DNA of 64,000 nt from an uncultured Collinsella sp. (GTDB lineage Bacteria; Actinomycetota; Coriobacteriia; Coriobacteriales; Coriobacteriaceae), in the NCBI GenBank assembly GCA_958451615.1, contig CAUDQR010000007.1, positions 28,158-92,157 of the forward strand. Direction: 5' to 3'. Under the pieces are notes generated by a model. The model was given only the letters and a program-made list of their open reading frames with translations. It did no database searches and had not been told where the DNA came from. This document shows, in pieces, positions 42,418 through 50,101 of the stretch; position 1 is the stretch's first letter, and the number at the start of each line of letters is the position of its first letter. The position numbers were made by a program, and so were the translations under genes.

Positions 42418-43605
42418 ATGACCGAGCTCCAAGAACTCCGTCGTTATCGTCGCGACCTGCACCGCATTCCGGAGCTCGACTTCGATCTTCCGCAGACGAT
42501 CGCCTATATCGAGGGCGTGTTGGCACCGCTCACCGGCGAGGTGACCCATCCGTGCCCCGGCTGCGTCTGCGCTTTCTTCGACGCTGGCGTTGGCGCCGCG
42601 CATGCCACGGCGATTCGCGCCGATATGGATGCGCTGCCCATTGCCGAGGCAACGGGGGCAGCGTTCGCTTCGACCCATCCCGGCAAGATGCATGCTTGCG
42701 GGCACGATGGACACATGGCCATGGCGCTCGCCGCCGCGACGTATGTCGACCGCACGATTCGCGAGCAGCCGGGTTCACTTAAACGCAACGTGCTTTTTGT
42801 GTTCCAGCCGGCCGAGGAAACGACCGGTGGTGCCAAGACGGTATGCGAGAGTGGTGTGTTCGAGCGCTATGGGGCCGACCGCATTTTTGGCTTCCATGTG
42901 TGGCCCGATCTGTCTGCCGGCACGCTGGCGAGTTGTTCTGGTCCGCTGCTGGCGCGTTCGAGCGAGACGCATATCCATATTCACGGTACGAGTATCCATA
43001 TTGCTAAGACTTATGGTGTGCCGGTTGAGGAGTCACACGATGCCGCGTTGGCGGCAGCGAAGTTTTTGGTTACCGAGCGCGAGCTGATGGACGAACTGGG
43101 CACCGACGAGCCCTGTATCGGCAAGTTTGGCCTGCTGCAGGCCGGTACCGTCTGCAACGCGGTGGCGGGGGAGGCCCATGTGGTCGGCAGCTTGCGTGTG
43201 TTTACGGACGGCATGTTCGACCGTGCACGCGAGGGTGTGCGCCGCGTGCTTGATGAGGCATGCACTGCAACGGGCTGCACGTACGATCTCGACTTTGCCG
43301 AGGGCTATCCGCCGGTCGACAACGATCCCGAGTTGTTTGATCGAATCGCGCCTGCTCTGCCCGAGTTACAGCTCGTGGACGAGCCGCTGCTGATTGCCGA
43401 GGATTTCGCGTTCTATCAACGCCATCTGCCGGGCGTATTTTTCCTGCTGGGCACGGGTATGCCAGAGGACCAAGACAACCCGAGTGATTCGGATGGCTGC
43501 CCCGCCTATGCCACAAGCGCTCTGCATACCGATAGTATGCTCTTCGACGAGGAAATCCTACTCAAAGGCCTCGATGTCTACAAACGATTGCTTTTGCTTG
43601 ACTAA
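42418..43605 (+). CDS. M20-family amidohydrolase, probable N-acetyl-diaminopimelate deacetylase
   Basis: 395 residues from ATG 42418 (AAAGGAACC upstream). Metal ligands of the M20D/hippurate-hydrolase type: IRADMDALPI, MHACGHDGHMAMAL, FQPAEETTGGAK with catalytic Glu, GFHVWPDLSAG, and the late His-bearing segment YATSALHTDSMLFDEEIL. The dimerisation domain lies at about 180-290. Divergent placement from the dap operon, which contains DapH, supports deacetylation of N-acetyl-LL-DAP, but amino-acid amidohydrolase activity is also possible. Confidence 0.8.
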   Translation: MTELQELRRYRRDLHRIPELDFDLPQTIAYIEGVLAPLTGEVTHPCPGCVCAFFDAGVGAAHATAIRADMDALPIAEATGAAFASTHPGKMHACGHDGHMAMALAAATYVDRTIREQPGSLKRNVLFVFQPAEETTGGAKTVCESGVFERYGADRIFGFHVWPDLSAGTLASCSGPLLARSSETHIHIHGTSIHIAKTYGVPVEESHDAALAAAKFLVTERELMDELGTDEPCIGKFGLLQAGTVCNAVAGEAHVVGSLRVFTDGMFDRAREGVRRVLDEACTATGCTYDLDFAEGYPPVDNDPELFDRIAPALPELQLVDEPLLIAEDFAFYQRHLPGVFFLLGTGMPEDQDNPSDSDGCPAYATSALHTDSMLFDEEILLKGLDVYKRLLLLD

Positions 43606-43650
43606 GGCGTGAAGGACTATTTGTTCTAGAAAATACGAACAAACGTACGA

Positions 43651-43696
43651 TATAATAGAGATGTAAGTCTATAGAAACGTTTGACGTTACTAACGT
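43651..43696 (+). promoter_or_regulatory. higBA promoter and palindromic operator
   Basis: TATAAT at 43651-43656 with a weak AGAAAA 17 nt upstream. ACGTTACTAACGT (43684-43696) is a perfect palindrome around C between the start site and the ribosome binding site. TTGTTC...GAACAA arms lie further upstream (43621-43642). Antitoxin binding is inferred. Confidence 0.5.
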
Positions 43697-43707
43697 AAGG
43701 CGATACT

Positions 43708-43989
43708 ATGATTGCATCGTATAAAGATGAGGATACCGAACGCTTTGCCATGGGTGTGCGGGTCAGGAAGTTCGTGCCTTTTGAGCGTGTTGCGTTGAGG
43801 AAGATTCGCCAACTGCAGGTTTGTGCTTCGCTTGATGATCTTCGCGTTCCACCAGGCAACCGCCTAGAAGCTTTGAAGGGCGATCGTGCCGGGCAATATA
43901 GCATCCGTGTTAACGAGCGCTATCGGGTCTGTTTTGAGTGGAGACAGGAGATGGCTTGGAATGTCGAAATCGTCGATTATCACAAGTGA
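43708..43989 (+). CDS. higB: HigB/RelE-family toxin
   Basis: 93 residues. RKIRQLQVCASLDDLRVPPGNRLEALKGDRAGQYSIRVNERYRVCFEW...VEIVDYHK matches HigB-type mRNA interferases, including the terminal VxIVDYH. The catalytic Lys/Arg residues expected in the ALKGDRAGQYSIRVNERYR strand are present. It probably cleaves mRNA on the ribosome. The antitoxin start lies inside its 3' end, which is the HigBA gene order (toxin first). Confidence 0.88.
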   Translation: MIASYKDEDTERFAMGVRVRKFVPFERVALRKIRQLQVCASLDDLRVPPGNRLEALKGDRAGQYSIRVNERYRVCFEWRQEMAWNVEIVDYHK

Positions 43990-44302
43990 TGAGACCTCGG
44001 CCGATTTGCTGTCGCCAGTGACTCTTGGTGAGCTTCTCAAAGAGGAGTTTCTTGTTCCCATGGGCATTTCTCAATATCGCCTTGCGAAAGAGACCGGGAT
44101 TCCGGCTCAGCGTATCGGGCAGATTGTCTTGGGAAAACGTCGCGTGACGGCCGACACCGACCTCCGTCTTTGCCGTTATTTTGGCCTGACGGATGGTTAT
44201 TGGCTGCGCGCTCAGATGGCGTTTGACCTTGAGGCCGAGAAAAGGCGGATCGAACCGGAACTCGATAAGATCGTTCCTGTTCAGCAGGCCATCGCACTGT
44301 AG
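43961..44302 (+). CDS. higA: HigA antitoxin (XRE-type)
   Basis: 113 residues from ATG 43961, overlapping higB by 29 nt. TLGELLKEEFLVPMGISQYRLAKETGIPAQRIGQIVLGKRRVTADTDLRLCRYFGLTDGYWLRAQMAFDLE is the typical HigA helix-turn-helix with the WLRxQxxxDL ending (key residues only). It neutralises HigB and represses the operon. GGAG lies about 11 nt upstream. A C-terminal about 20 residues extends past the core. Confidence 0.9.
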   Translation: MSKSSIITSDETSADLLSPVTLGELLKEEFLVPMGISQYRLAKETGIPAQRIGQIVLGKRRVTADTDLRLCRYFGLTDGYWLRAQMAFDLEAEKRRIEPELDKIVPVQQAIAL

Positions 44303-44331
44303 TGCTCAGAGATGATGGGGGTGGCGCGGCG

Positions 44332-44655
44332 ATGAAGCGACGCCGACAGTCTGCCGTATATAGTCCGGGTGGATGCGGGTGCGGTTTGCTGCTGCTTCCG
44401 GTCATCGCTGTGAGCATTGGCGTGATGTTAGCGCTTGCTGGGCTTGCCGCGGCGGCGCTCGTGCTGTTTATCACTGCCATCGGCGTGACGATTTGGCTCT
44501 GCCGCAATCGCGGGCAACGCCGTGCCGACGGTAAAACCAATGTCGGCTGGGTCGTCTTTCTGATTATTGCGTACCTGCTGAGTGTCAGCTACCTTGTTTT
44601 CTTTGTCCTGTTGATGATCAGTGCTTTTACCGGGGAATCCGTCACGGTGGGTTGA
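44332..44655 (+). CDS. Small three-helix membrane protein
   Basis: 107 residues from ATG 44332. A basic N-terminus (MKRRRQS) and a Gly/Cys turn (GGCGCG) precede two adjacent hydrophobic segments (LLLLPVIAVSIGVMLALAGL, AAALVLFITAIGVTIWLC), then a basic loop and a third helix (VVFLIIAYLLSVSYLVFFVL). No family is recognised. It follows higA by 29 nt and may be read from the same transcript by chance. Confidence 0.55.
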   Translation: MKRRRQSAVYSPGGCGCGLLLLPVIAVSIGVMLALAGLAAAALVLFITAIGVTIWLCRNRGQRRADGKTNVGWVVFLIIAYLLSVSYLVFFVLLMISAFTGESVTVG

Positions 44656-44759
44656 TCACTGCTGGCAGGCGGTCGCGCAAAGTGCGTTTGCTCGGCGTTT
44701 GGATAACTGCATTGGCCGTTTACCGCAACCTTAGCTCTCAGCTAATGAATTCAAGTTCA

Positions 44760-44813
44760 ATCCTTCCTACGATGTGCTGTGTGCCGGCACGGTAGCCGGA
44801 TCGTAGGAAGGAT
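44760..44813 (+). promoter_or_regulatory. Hairpin sequestering the ribosome binding site of the FxLYD gene
   Basis: ATCCTTCCTACGAT (44760-44773) and ATCGTAGGAAGGAT (44800-44813) are perfect 14-bp arms. The right arm contains GGAAGGA, the ribosome binding site for ATG 44819. The 26-nt loop contains the palindrome GTGCCGGCAC. It may control translation or act as a DNA operator. Confidence 0.6.
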
Positions 44814-44818
44814 GAATA

Positions 44819-45262
44819 ATGGCAAAAGAGGGAAAGAAGCCGATCGGCAAGATTGTCCTAGGCATCATCGTGGTGCTGGTTATTGTCGGTGCCGTGGGCT
44901 CTATGGGCGGCAACTCAACCGATTCGTCTGCGAGCGATTCGGCAAAACCTGCCGAGACGACACAGCAGGCTGAGGAGCAAAAAGAACCGCAAGAACCGTA
45001 TACCATTGCTGACGAGGCTGAAGACACTTCCAATCAGTTTACCTATAAGATCACGGGCACGCTGACCAATAACACGGACAAGGAAAAGAGCTACATTCAG
45101 ATTGAATATGTTCTGTATGATGCCGATGGCAACCAGGTTGGAACGGCTCTTGCAAACACCAATCATCTGAAGGCGGGCGGCTCCTGGAAGTTCGAGGCGC
45201 TGGGTACGGTGTCTCCCGACCAGGTTGCTAGCTGGGAGCGTTCGGACGTAAGCGGTTTCTAG
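44819..45262 (+). CDS. Membrane-anchored FxLYD-domain protein
   Basis: 147 residues from ATG 44819. A basic start (MAKEGKKPIGK) and one membrane helix (IVLGIIVVLVIVGAVGSM) are followed by an acidic Ser/Glu linker. The extracellular domain has FTYKITGTLTNNTDKEKSYIQIEYVLYDADGNQVG, the FxLYD pattern, ending KAGGSWKFEALG. Such domains occur on the outer surface of Gram-positive cells with unknown ligands. An unusual hairpin covers its ribosome binding site. Confidence 0.75.
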   Translation: MAKEGKKPIGKIVLGIIVVLVIVGAVGSMGGNSTDSSASDSAKPAETTQQAEEQKEPQEPYTIADEAEDTSNQFTYKITGTLTNNTDKEKSYIQIEYVLYDADGNQVGTALANTNHLKAGGSWKFEALGTVSPDQVASWERSDVSGF

Positions 45263-45294
45263 CATGTTGCATGCACTGGGGGAGGTGAGGTCGT

Positions 45295-45717
45295 ATGCCC
45301 GATAAAAAGCTGACCGAGGAGTTGCTCAACGAGCTTCTCGACGCGCCAAACATCGATGGCTATATCAAGGAACACGACTTTGCCGCCCCGTCGCTTTCGG
45401 ATTACTTAAAGCGGTTGCTGCAAGAGAAGGGGCTCGAGCGTTCGCGCGTGGTTCGTATGGCCGATCTCAATGAGACCTTTGGCTATCAGATCTTTACCGG
45501 TGCGCGTCATCCGAGTCGCAATAAGGTGCTGCAGATTGCCTTTGCGATGGCGCTGACCCTCAAAGAGACCAACCGTGCGCTGACGGCTGCCGGGGTAAGC
45601 GTCCTTAACTGCAAGGACCGCCGCGATGCGATCATCATCTTTTGCATCGATCGCGGGTGCAGCCTCCAAAAGGTCAACGAGGAGCTGTATCGCTTTGGCG
45701 AGGAGACGGTGAGTTAG
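45295..45717 (+). CDS. Helix-turn-helix protein paired with a Ser/Thr kinase
   Basis: 140 residues (GGAGGTGAGG upstream). LSDYLKRLLQEKGLERSRVVRMADLNETFGYQIFTGARHPSRNKVLQIAFAMALTLKETNRALTAAG is an XRE-like HTH of the kind often encoded directly before eukaryotic-type kinases in Clostridia and Actinobacteria. The C-terminal DAIIIFCIDRGCSLQKVNEELY helix pair is also typical. It may be a kinase substrate or regulator; that is inference from gene order. The kinase gene begins about 100 nt downstream. Confidence 0.78.
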   Translation: MPDKKLTEELLNELLDAPNIDGYIKEHDFAAPSLSDYLKRLLQEKGLERSRVVRMADLNETFGYQIFTGARHPSRNKVLQIAFAMALTLKETNRALTAAGVSVLNCKDRRDAIIIFCIDRGCSLQKVNEELYRFGEETVS

Positions 45718-45815
45718 CGGCTGATATCTGAGCCGGCGGAGCTGTCGAACAACGATGCAAACGAACGGGGCGCGGATGCCATGGGGTGTCTGCGCCCTGC
45801 GCTATGATGGAGGCT

Positions 45816-47195
45816 ATGGATACTCAGACCCCAACATATTCCGATGACGAGCTGACCACAGCGCTTGCCGAGCACCTGGCGTCGCTCGATTGTGACGACA
45901 GCTATCGCGTGGAGCGTGTGCTTAAGCGCTCGTCCGTTGAAACAACCGAGCTCGTGTACTTTGAAGGAACCGGCGGTGGTTCGCTCGGCCCCTTTGTCCG
46001 TAAACGCATCGATGCTTCGGCTCAAATCGGCGGGGCATACGAGTGTCTGTTTGCCGCTCAGCGGGCAGGCAGGCGTTTTGAGCACCTGCCCAGAATCGTC
46101 GATTGTCGTCGTGTGGGCGACGAGCTCAACGTGGTTATGGAATACATCGAAGGGGAGACGCTCGGGGCGCTGGTGTACCGTCTGGGAGCCACCCCCGATT
46201 ATGCGCGTGAATTGTATCCTGCCCTATGCGATGCCGTGGGCGAGCTCCACACCGGTTTTGCAATAGCGGGGGAGACGTCGGCGCCGGTGATCCATCGCGA
46301 CCTCAAGCCGTCGAATATCATCGTGACAGGTGCCAACTATACGCCTGATGACGGCCTGACGTTTTCATCGCTGGTGATTATCGACTTGGGGATCGCGCGC
46401 GTATGGCGCGATGGCGCCGATGCCGATACCGTCAAGTTTGGGACACGGCCCTATGCGCCGCCCGAGCAGTATGGGTTTGGGCAGACGAGCGTGCGAAGCG
46501 ACGTCTACGCACTTGGCGCCCTGTTGTTCTTCTGCTTGACGGGAGTCGACCCTAAACCAGGGCTCGACATGCGCGAGCAATGCGAGGCGCGCGGCATTCC
46601 CACTCCACTTGCCGATGCCGTCTGCATGTCGATGGCGCTCGACCCGGCCAAGCGTTTTGCGAGCGCGGAAGCGTTGGGACGGGCGACGCGCGCGGCATAC
46701 GATCTAAGTCGCCCCGTGCGGCCTCCTGCGCCTGTGCTTGTCCGTGCTCCGGCCTCGGAGACGGCGTTGACGTCCCAAGGGCTCCAGAACCCCGCAGGGC
46801 TTCCTAGGCCTGCCGCCTCCGCTGCATGCGGTCTGCTCTCTCGCGTTCCGGAGTCTCTGGGGCGTATTTGGAATACGCTCGTCTGCTTCTCACTGCTTGT
46901 GTTCTTTGCCGGAAGTCACTTTGCCGTCTTTCACCCCACGGGAGCAAACCAAAGCTACCCGACGTGGCTTCTCATAATCGAGTATTTTTTCTTTGTCGAT
47001 GGCCTTATGGTGCTTATGCATTTTGCGCTGCTCGATAAGCGCCGTCTTCGTCGGCGATTCGCACTGCTCGACAGCTATCGCGGCAAGAAGCTCGCGAAAC
47101 TCTGGCTCAAGGCATTGGGTGTGCTGCTCCTATGCATGATCGTCATAGTCGCGGTTGCCAATGCGACCGGCGTCGTCGATACCTCCGCTACCTAA
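45816..47195 (+). CDS. Membrane Ser/Thr protein kinase (Hanks type)
   Basis: About 459 residues. The start is uncertain: ATG 45816 sits close to GGAGG, and GTG 45786 and ATG 45804/45807 are in frame. The kinase domain shows FVRKRID (ATP Lys), VIHRDLKPSNIIV (catalytic loop), IDLGIAR in place of DFG, GTRPYAPPEQYG and SDVYALGALLFFCLTG. The glycine loop is weak. After a Pro/Ala linker, three membrane segments lie in the C-terminal about 120 residues. No PASTA domains are present, so the sensed signal is unclear. The HTH gene upstream is a likely partner. Confidence 0.82.
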   Translation: MDTQTPTYSDDELTTALAEHLASLDCDDSYRVERVLKRSSVETTELVYFEGTGGGSLGPFVRKRIDASAQIGGAYECLFAAQRAGRRFEHLPRIVDCRRVGDELNVVMEYIEGETLGALVYRLGATPDYARELYPALCDAVGELHTGFAIAGETSAPVIHRDLKPSNIIVTGANYTPDDGLTFSSLVIIDLGIARVWRDGADADTVKFGTRPYAPPEQYGFGQTSVRSDVYALGALLFFCLTGVDPKPGLDMREQCEARGIPTPLADAVCMSMALDPAKRFASAEALGRATRAAYDLSRPVRPPAPVLVRAPASETALTSQGLQNPAGLPRPAASAACGLLSRVPESLGRIWNTLVCFSLLVFFAGSHFAVFHPTGANQSYPTWLLIIEYFFFVDGLMVLMHFALLDKRRLRRRFALLDSYRGKKLAKLWLKALGVLLLCMIVIVAVANATGVVDTSAT

Positions 47196-47198
47196 AAG

Positions 47199-47223
47199 AA
47201 AAGGGCCCCATTGGGGCCCTTTG
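47199..47223. terminator. Bidirectional terminator between the kinase and cell-wall genes
   Basis: AAAAGGGCCCC-ATT-GGGGCCCTTTG; the minus strand has TTTTCTTTTA after the stem, so it serves the convergent gene well. Confidence 0.75.
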
Positions 47224-47232
47224 CAGTTGCAC

Positions 47233-48366
47233 TTAGATGCGGTTCATCTGAGCGGCGACTTTGTTGTACCAGTCCTGCCACGTGGGCGGGCAGTACTTTT
47301 TGGCCGCTGCCGGGGTAAGGGTGGAGCCGTAGTTGGCGCCCAGATAGGCGACGTGAGCGGAGATGCCCTCGCTCCAGCTGCCAAAGCTGCGCCAACCGCC
47401 GCCACGGGCACTCCAGCCCCAGGCGTTGTAAGAATTGGCGCAATAAGCACCCTTGGTGCTCTCGATGCAGGCGATGGCGGGGGACCAACGGGGGTCGACA
47501 CCGGTATTCCAAGCGGCGACGGCAAAGTTGTAGCCCTGGCCTGCCATGGGGGAGCCGGCGAGATAATTGTCGATGCGGCTCGTCCACTCATTAATGAACG
47601 AATCGTAATCGGAGCTACCGGTATTGGCGTTGTTCACAGTGGTGTCGATGGTGGTGTTGGTGTTGGTGGCCTGGCTGCTGGAATTGCTGCCGCTTACGCC
47701 CTCGCCCGAGAGCTTCTCGGCGGCAGCGGCCTTATCGGCCTCAAGCTTGGCAAGTTCGGCGGCATTTTCCTGCTCGGCTTTTGCCTGTGCCTCGCTGCGG
47801 AGCTGCTGGGCCTGAGCTAACGCATCCTCGGCGTTTTTCTGCTCTGCCTCAAGCTGAGACTTGGCCTGCTGGAGCTCGGCCTTGTTCTGCTCGAGTTCGG
47901 TTTGCATGTTATTGAGCTCTTCGATCTCGTCGACGCTCGAGCTCGTGATCTGGTTGGTGTATTTGCAGGTCGTGATGAACTCACCCAGGCTCTGCGCATT
48001 GACCAGGAAGCTCACGATGGGATTGGTGCCCTTCTGATACTTGTACAGATCGCGCATGGCGGAGCTTGCCTTGGCCTGCTGCTCGGGAAGCTTAGCCTCG
48101 ATTTCCTCGATGCTTGCCTCATTGGAGTCAATCTGCTTTTGCAGGTCATCGAGTTTGGTGCGAGCGTCGTTGTAGGCGCTCGTGGCGGCTTCGATCTTCT
48201 GCTGGGCTGCGGAAAGCTGGTCCTGCGTTGCCTGCGAGGCGGCATACGCCGCAACGGGGGAGAGCATCGGTGTGGCCGTCAGCGCAACGGCGAGCGCGGC
48301 GCTCGTGATGATACGAGCCGGCTTCGACGCAATGAGCGCTGCGGCGCGATGATTCGAATGCTGCAT
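47233..48366 (-). CDS. Secreted coiled-coil peptidoglycan hydrolase (lysozyme/transglycosylase-like C-terminus)
   Basis: 377 residues from ATG 48366 (AGAGGGA upstream). A long basic signal peptide ends near AAYAASQA. Residues 40-215 are a CwlO/PcsB-like coiled coil (QLSAAQQKIEAATSAYNDARTKLDDLQKQIDSNEASIEEIEAKL, with the hydrophobic MRDLYKYQKGTNPIVSFLVNAQSLGEFI). A Ser/Asn linker follows. The C-terminal domain FAVAAWNTGVDPRWSPAIACIESTKGAYC...NAWGWSARGGGWRSFGSWSEGISAHVAYL resembles glucosaminidase/transglycosylase folds, with Glu in IEST as the catalytic candidate. It probably acts in cell separation or wall turnover. Confidence 0.8.
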   Translation of the reverse strand: MQHSNHRAAALIASKPARIITSAALAVALTATPMLSPVAAYAASQATQDQLSAAQQKIEAATSAYNDARTKLDDLQKQIDSNEASIEEIEAKLPEQQAKASSAMRDLYKYQKGTNPIVSFLVNAQSLGEFITTCKYTNQITSSSVDEIEELNNMQTELEQNKAELQQAKSQLEAEQKNAEDALAQAQQLRSEAQAKAEQENAAELAKLEADKAAAAEKLSGEGVSGSNSSSQATNTNTTIDTTVNNANTGSSDYDSFINEWTSRIDNYLAGSPMAGQGYNFAVAAWNTGVDPRWSPAIACIESTKGAYCANSYNAWGWSARGGGWRSFGSWSEGISAHVAYLGANYGSTLTPAAAKKYCPPTWQDWYNKVAAQMNRI

Positions 48367-48760
48367 CCAGTCCCTCTGCAATCAATCGTAGGTTATGGTT
48401 CGAACGGTATTCTACTACTGCTTTCGACCTCAACTTGAACCTTAAAGGTTCCAAAGGGTCAAGTTGAACTTGAGGCTTTGGCTTTGACCTGCAGTTATGA
48501 TGAATTGTTGAGAAACCATAGAGTTCAACTTTAACGTTACGGGGGCCTGTTTGCGGACGGGCTTTCGGTCGTGAAAGCTATCTCAACAGGGGGTTTGCAG
48601 CTACAAGGCCCCATCGCGGTGAGTGCGGCTTTATGCTGGACGATCACGTCGATTGCCATAGATACGGTGGAGCTTTGGGCACCAGCGGCTCGGCACGCTA
48701 GAATAAATCAGTTGCGCAAAGACCGCCCGTTGTGTGGGCAGTTCATGATAGGAAGTTTCC
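48367..48760. promoter_or_regulatory. Long intergenic region with nested palindrome and promoter
   Basis: No gene is seen in these 394 nt. GAACCTTAAAGGTTC (48437-48451) is a perfect 15-nt palindrome nested inside outer arms CAACTTGA (48431-48438) and TCAAGTTG (48459-48466), resembling MerR-type operators. Toward the ATP-grasp gene, TTGGGC (48675-48680), an 18-nt spacer and TAGAAT (48699-48704) form its probable promoter. Confidence 0.5.
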
Positions 48761-50017
48761 ATGGCATTGCAGTTTACAGAGCGCGAGTTCATTCCCGTGC
48801 TGCTCGGTGGCGACATCAACGCCTATTCGGTGGCGCGCGCCTTCTACGAGGAGTACCAGGTCAAGAGTCTGGTCTTTGGCAAGTACCAGACGGGTCCCGC
48901 GTACCGCAGCCAGATTATCGACTACACGCCCAACGTGGATATCGACACCATGCCCGTGATGCTCAAAACCGTCAACGGCATTGCCCAAGCGCATGCCGAC
49001 AAGACGATTGTCCTTGTGGGTTGTGGCGATAACTATGTCGCTCTCGTGGCTCAGGCCAAGGACGCTCATGAGCTGGCGGATAACATCGTTGCTCCCTACG
49101 CGCCCTACAGCATGCTCGAGCAGTGCCAGAAGAAGGAGATCTTCTACGAGCTGTGCGAGAAGCATGGCGTGCCCTATCCGCACACGTTTACCTTTACCAA
49201 GGCGATGCTCAATGCCCAGGGTGAGGCGCCTGCCGAAGTGCTCGACCAGATCGATTTTCCTTACCCGATGATTCTGAAGCCTTCTGACGGCATCATGTGG
49301 TGGCAGCACGAGTTCGAGGGCCAGAAAAAGGCCTATGAGATTTCCGACCGTGCCGAGCTGGAACAGGTCATTCGCGACTCGTATGCCAGCGGCTACACCG
49401 ACGACCTGATCTTGCAGGATCGCGTGCCCGGCAACGACGAGTACATGCGCGTGCTCACCAGCTATTCCGACCGCAACGGCAAGGTCCGCATGATGTGCCT
49501 GGGTCACGTGCTGCTCGAGGAGCATCAGCCCCATGGCGTCGGTAATCACGCCTGCATCATCACCGAGCCCAATGATGAACTCATGGGCGGCGTGCGCAAG
49601 TTGCTCGAGGACCTTCACTTTGTGGGCTATTCCAACTTTGACGTTAAGTACGACGAGCGCGACGGCTCGTTTAAGTTCTTCGATTTCAACACGCGCCAAG
49701 GTCGCAGCAACTACTACGTCACCAACAGTGGCTTTAACGTTGCCAAGTATGTTGTGGACGAGTATGTGTTCAATCGCCCGTTTGAGCCGGAGTTTGTGAC
49801 GGCGCAGGACGAGGCGCTGTGGATGGTCGTCCCCATGGGCGTCGTCGACAAATACGTCAAGGATCCCGAGCTGCGCGCTAAGGTGCATCGCCTGGACAAG
49901 GAAGGCAAGGGCGCCGACCCTTCGTTTATGAAGGGCGACTTTGTCTTTAACCGCTGGCTGCGCATGTGGCATACCAAGCTGCGCCACTTTAAGCTGTTCA
50001 AGACGTATTACAAGTAG
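48761..50017 (+). CDS. ATP-grasp carboxylate-amine ligase, probable D-aspartate ligase
   Basis: 418 residues, ATG 48761 with AGGAAG upstream. N-terminal domain FIPVLLGGDINAYSVARAFYEEY; ATP-grasp core FPYPMILKPSDGIMWWQHEFEGQ, LILQDRVPGNDEYMRVLTSY, LEDLHFVGYSNFDVKYDERDGSFKFFDFNTRQGRSNYY with metal-binding Asp/Asn. This resembles the D-Asp ligase that adds D-aspartate to the Lys side chain of peptidoglycan precursors in Enterococcus and Lactococcus. The next gene encodes an aspartate-racemase-like protein, which fits. The specific substrate is inferred. Confidence 0.78.
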   Translation: MALQFTEREFIPVLLGGDINAYSVARAFYEEYQVKSLVFGKYQTGPAYRSQIIDYTPNVDIDTMPVMLKTVNGIAQAHADKTIVLVGCGDNYVALVAQAKDAHELADNIVAPYAPYSMLEQCQKKEIFYELCEKHGVPYPHTFTFTKAMLNAQGEAPAEVLDQIDFPYPMILKPSDGIMWWQHEFEGQKKAYEISDRAELEQVIRDSYASGYTDDLILQDRVPGNDEYMRVLTSYSDRNGKVRMMCLGHVLLEEHQPHGVGNHACIITEPNDELMGGVRKLLEDLHFVGYSNFDVKYDERDGSFKFFDFNTRQGRSNYYVTNSGFNVAKYVVDEYVFNRPFEPEFVTAQDEALWMVVPMGVVDKYVKDPELRAKVHRLDKEGKGADPSFMKGDFVFNRWLRMWHTKLRHFKLFKTYYK

Positions 50018-50101
50018 ATGAGTGCGGCGCCCGTCCGGTTTGCATCGGGCGGGCGCGGGTATGATACGCGCAATTGCGCAAACGTCACCAAGGAGGCGGC
50101 G

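Noticed and set aside
48571..49032. Plus-strand frame overlapping the start of the ATP-grasp gene
   Set aside because: No ribosome binding site and it runs out of frame into a well-supported gene.
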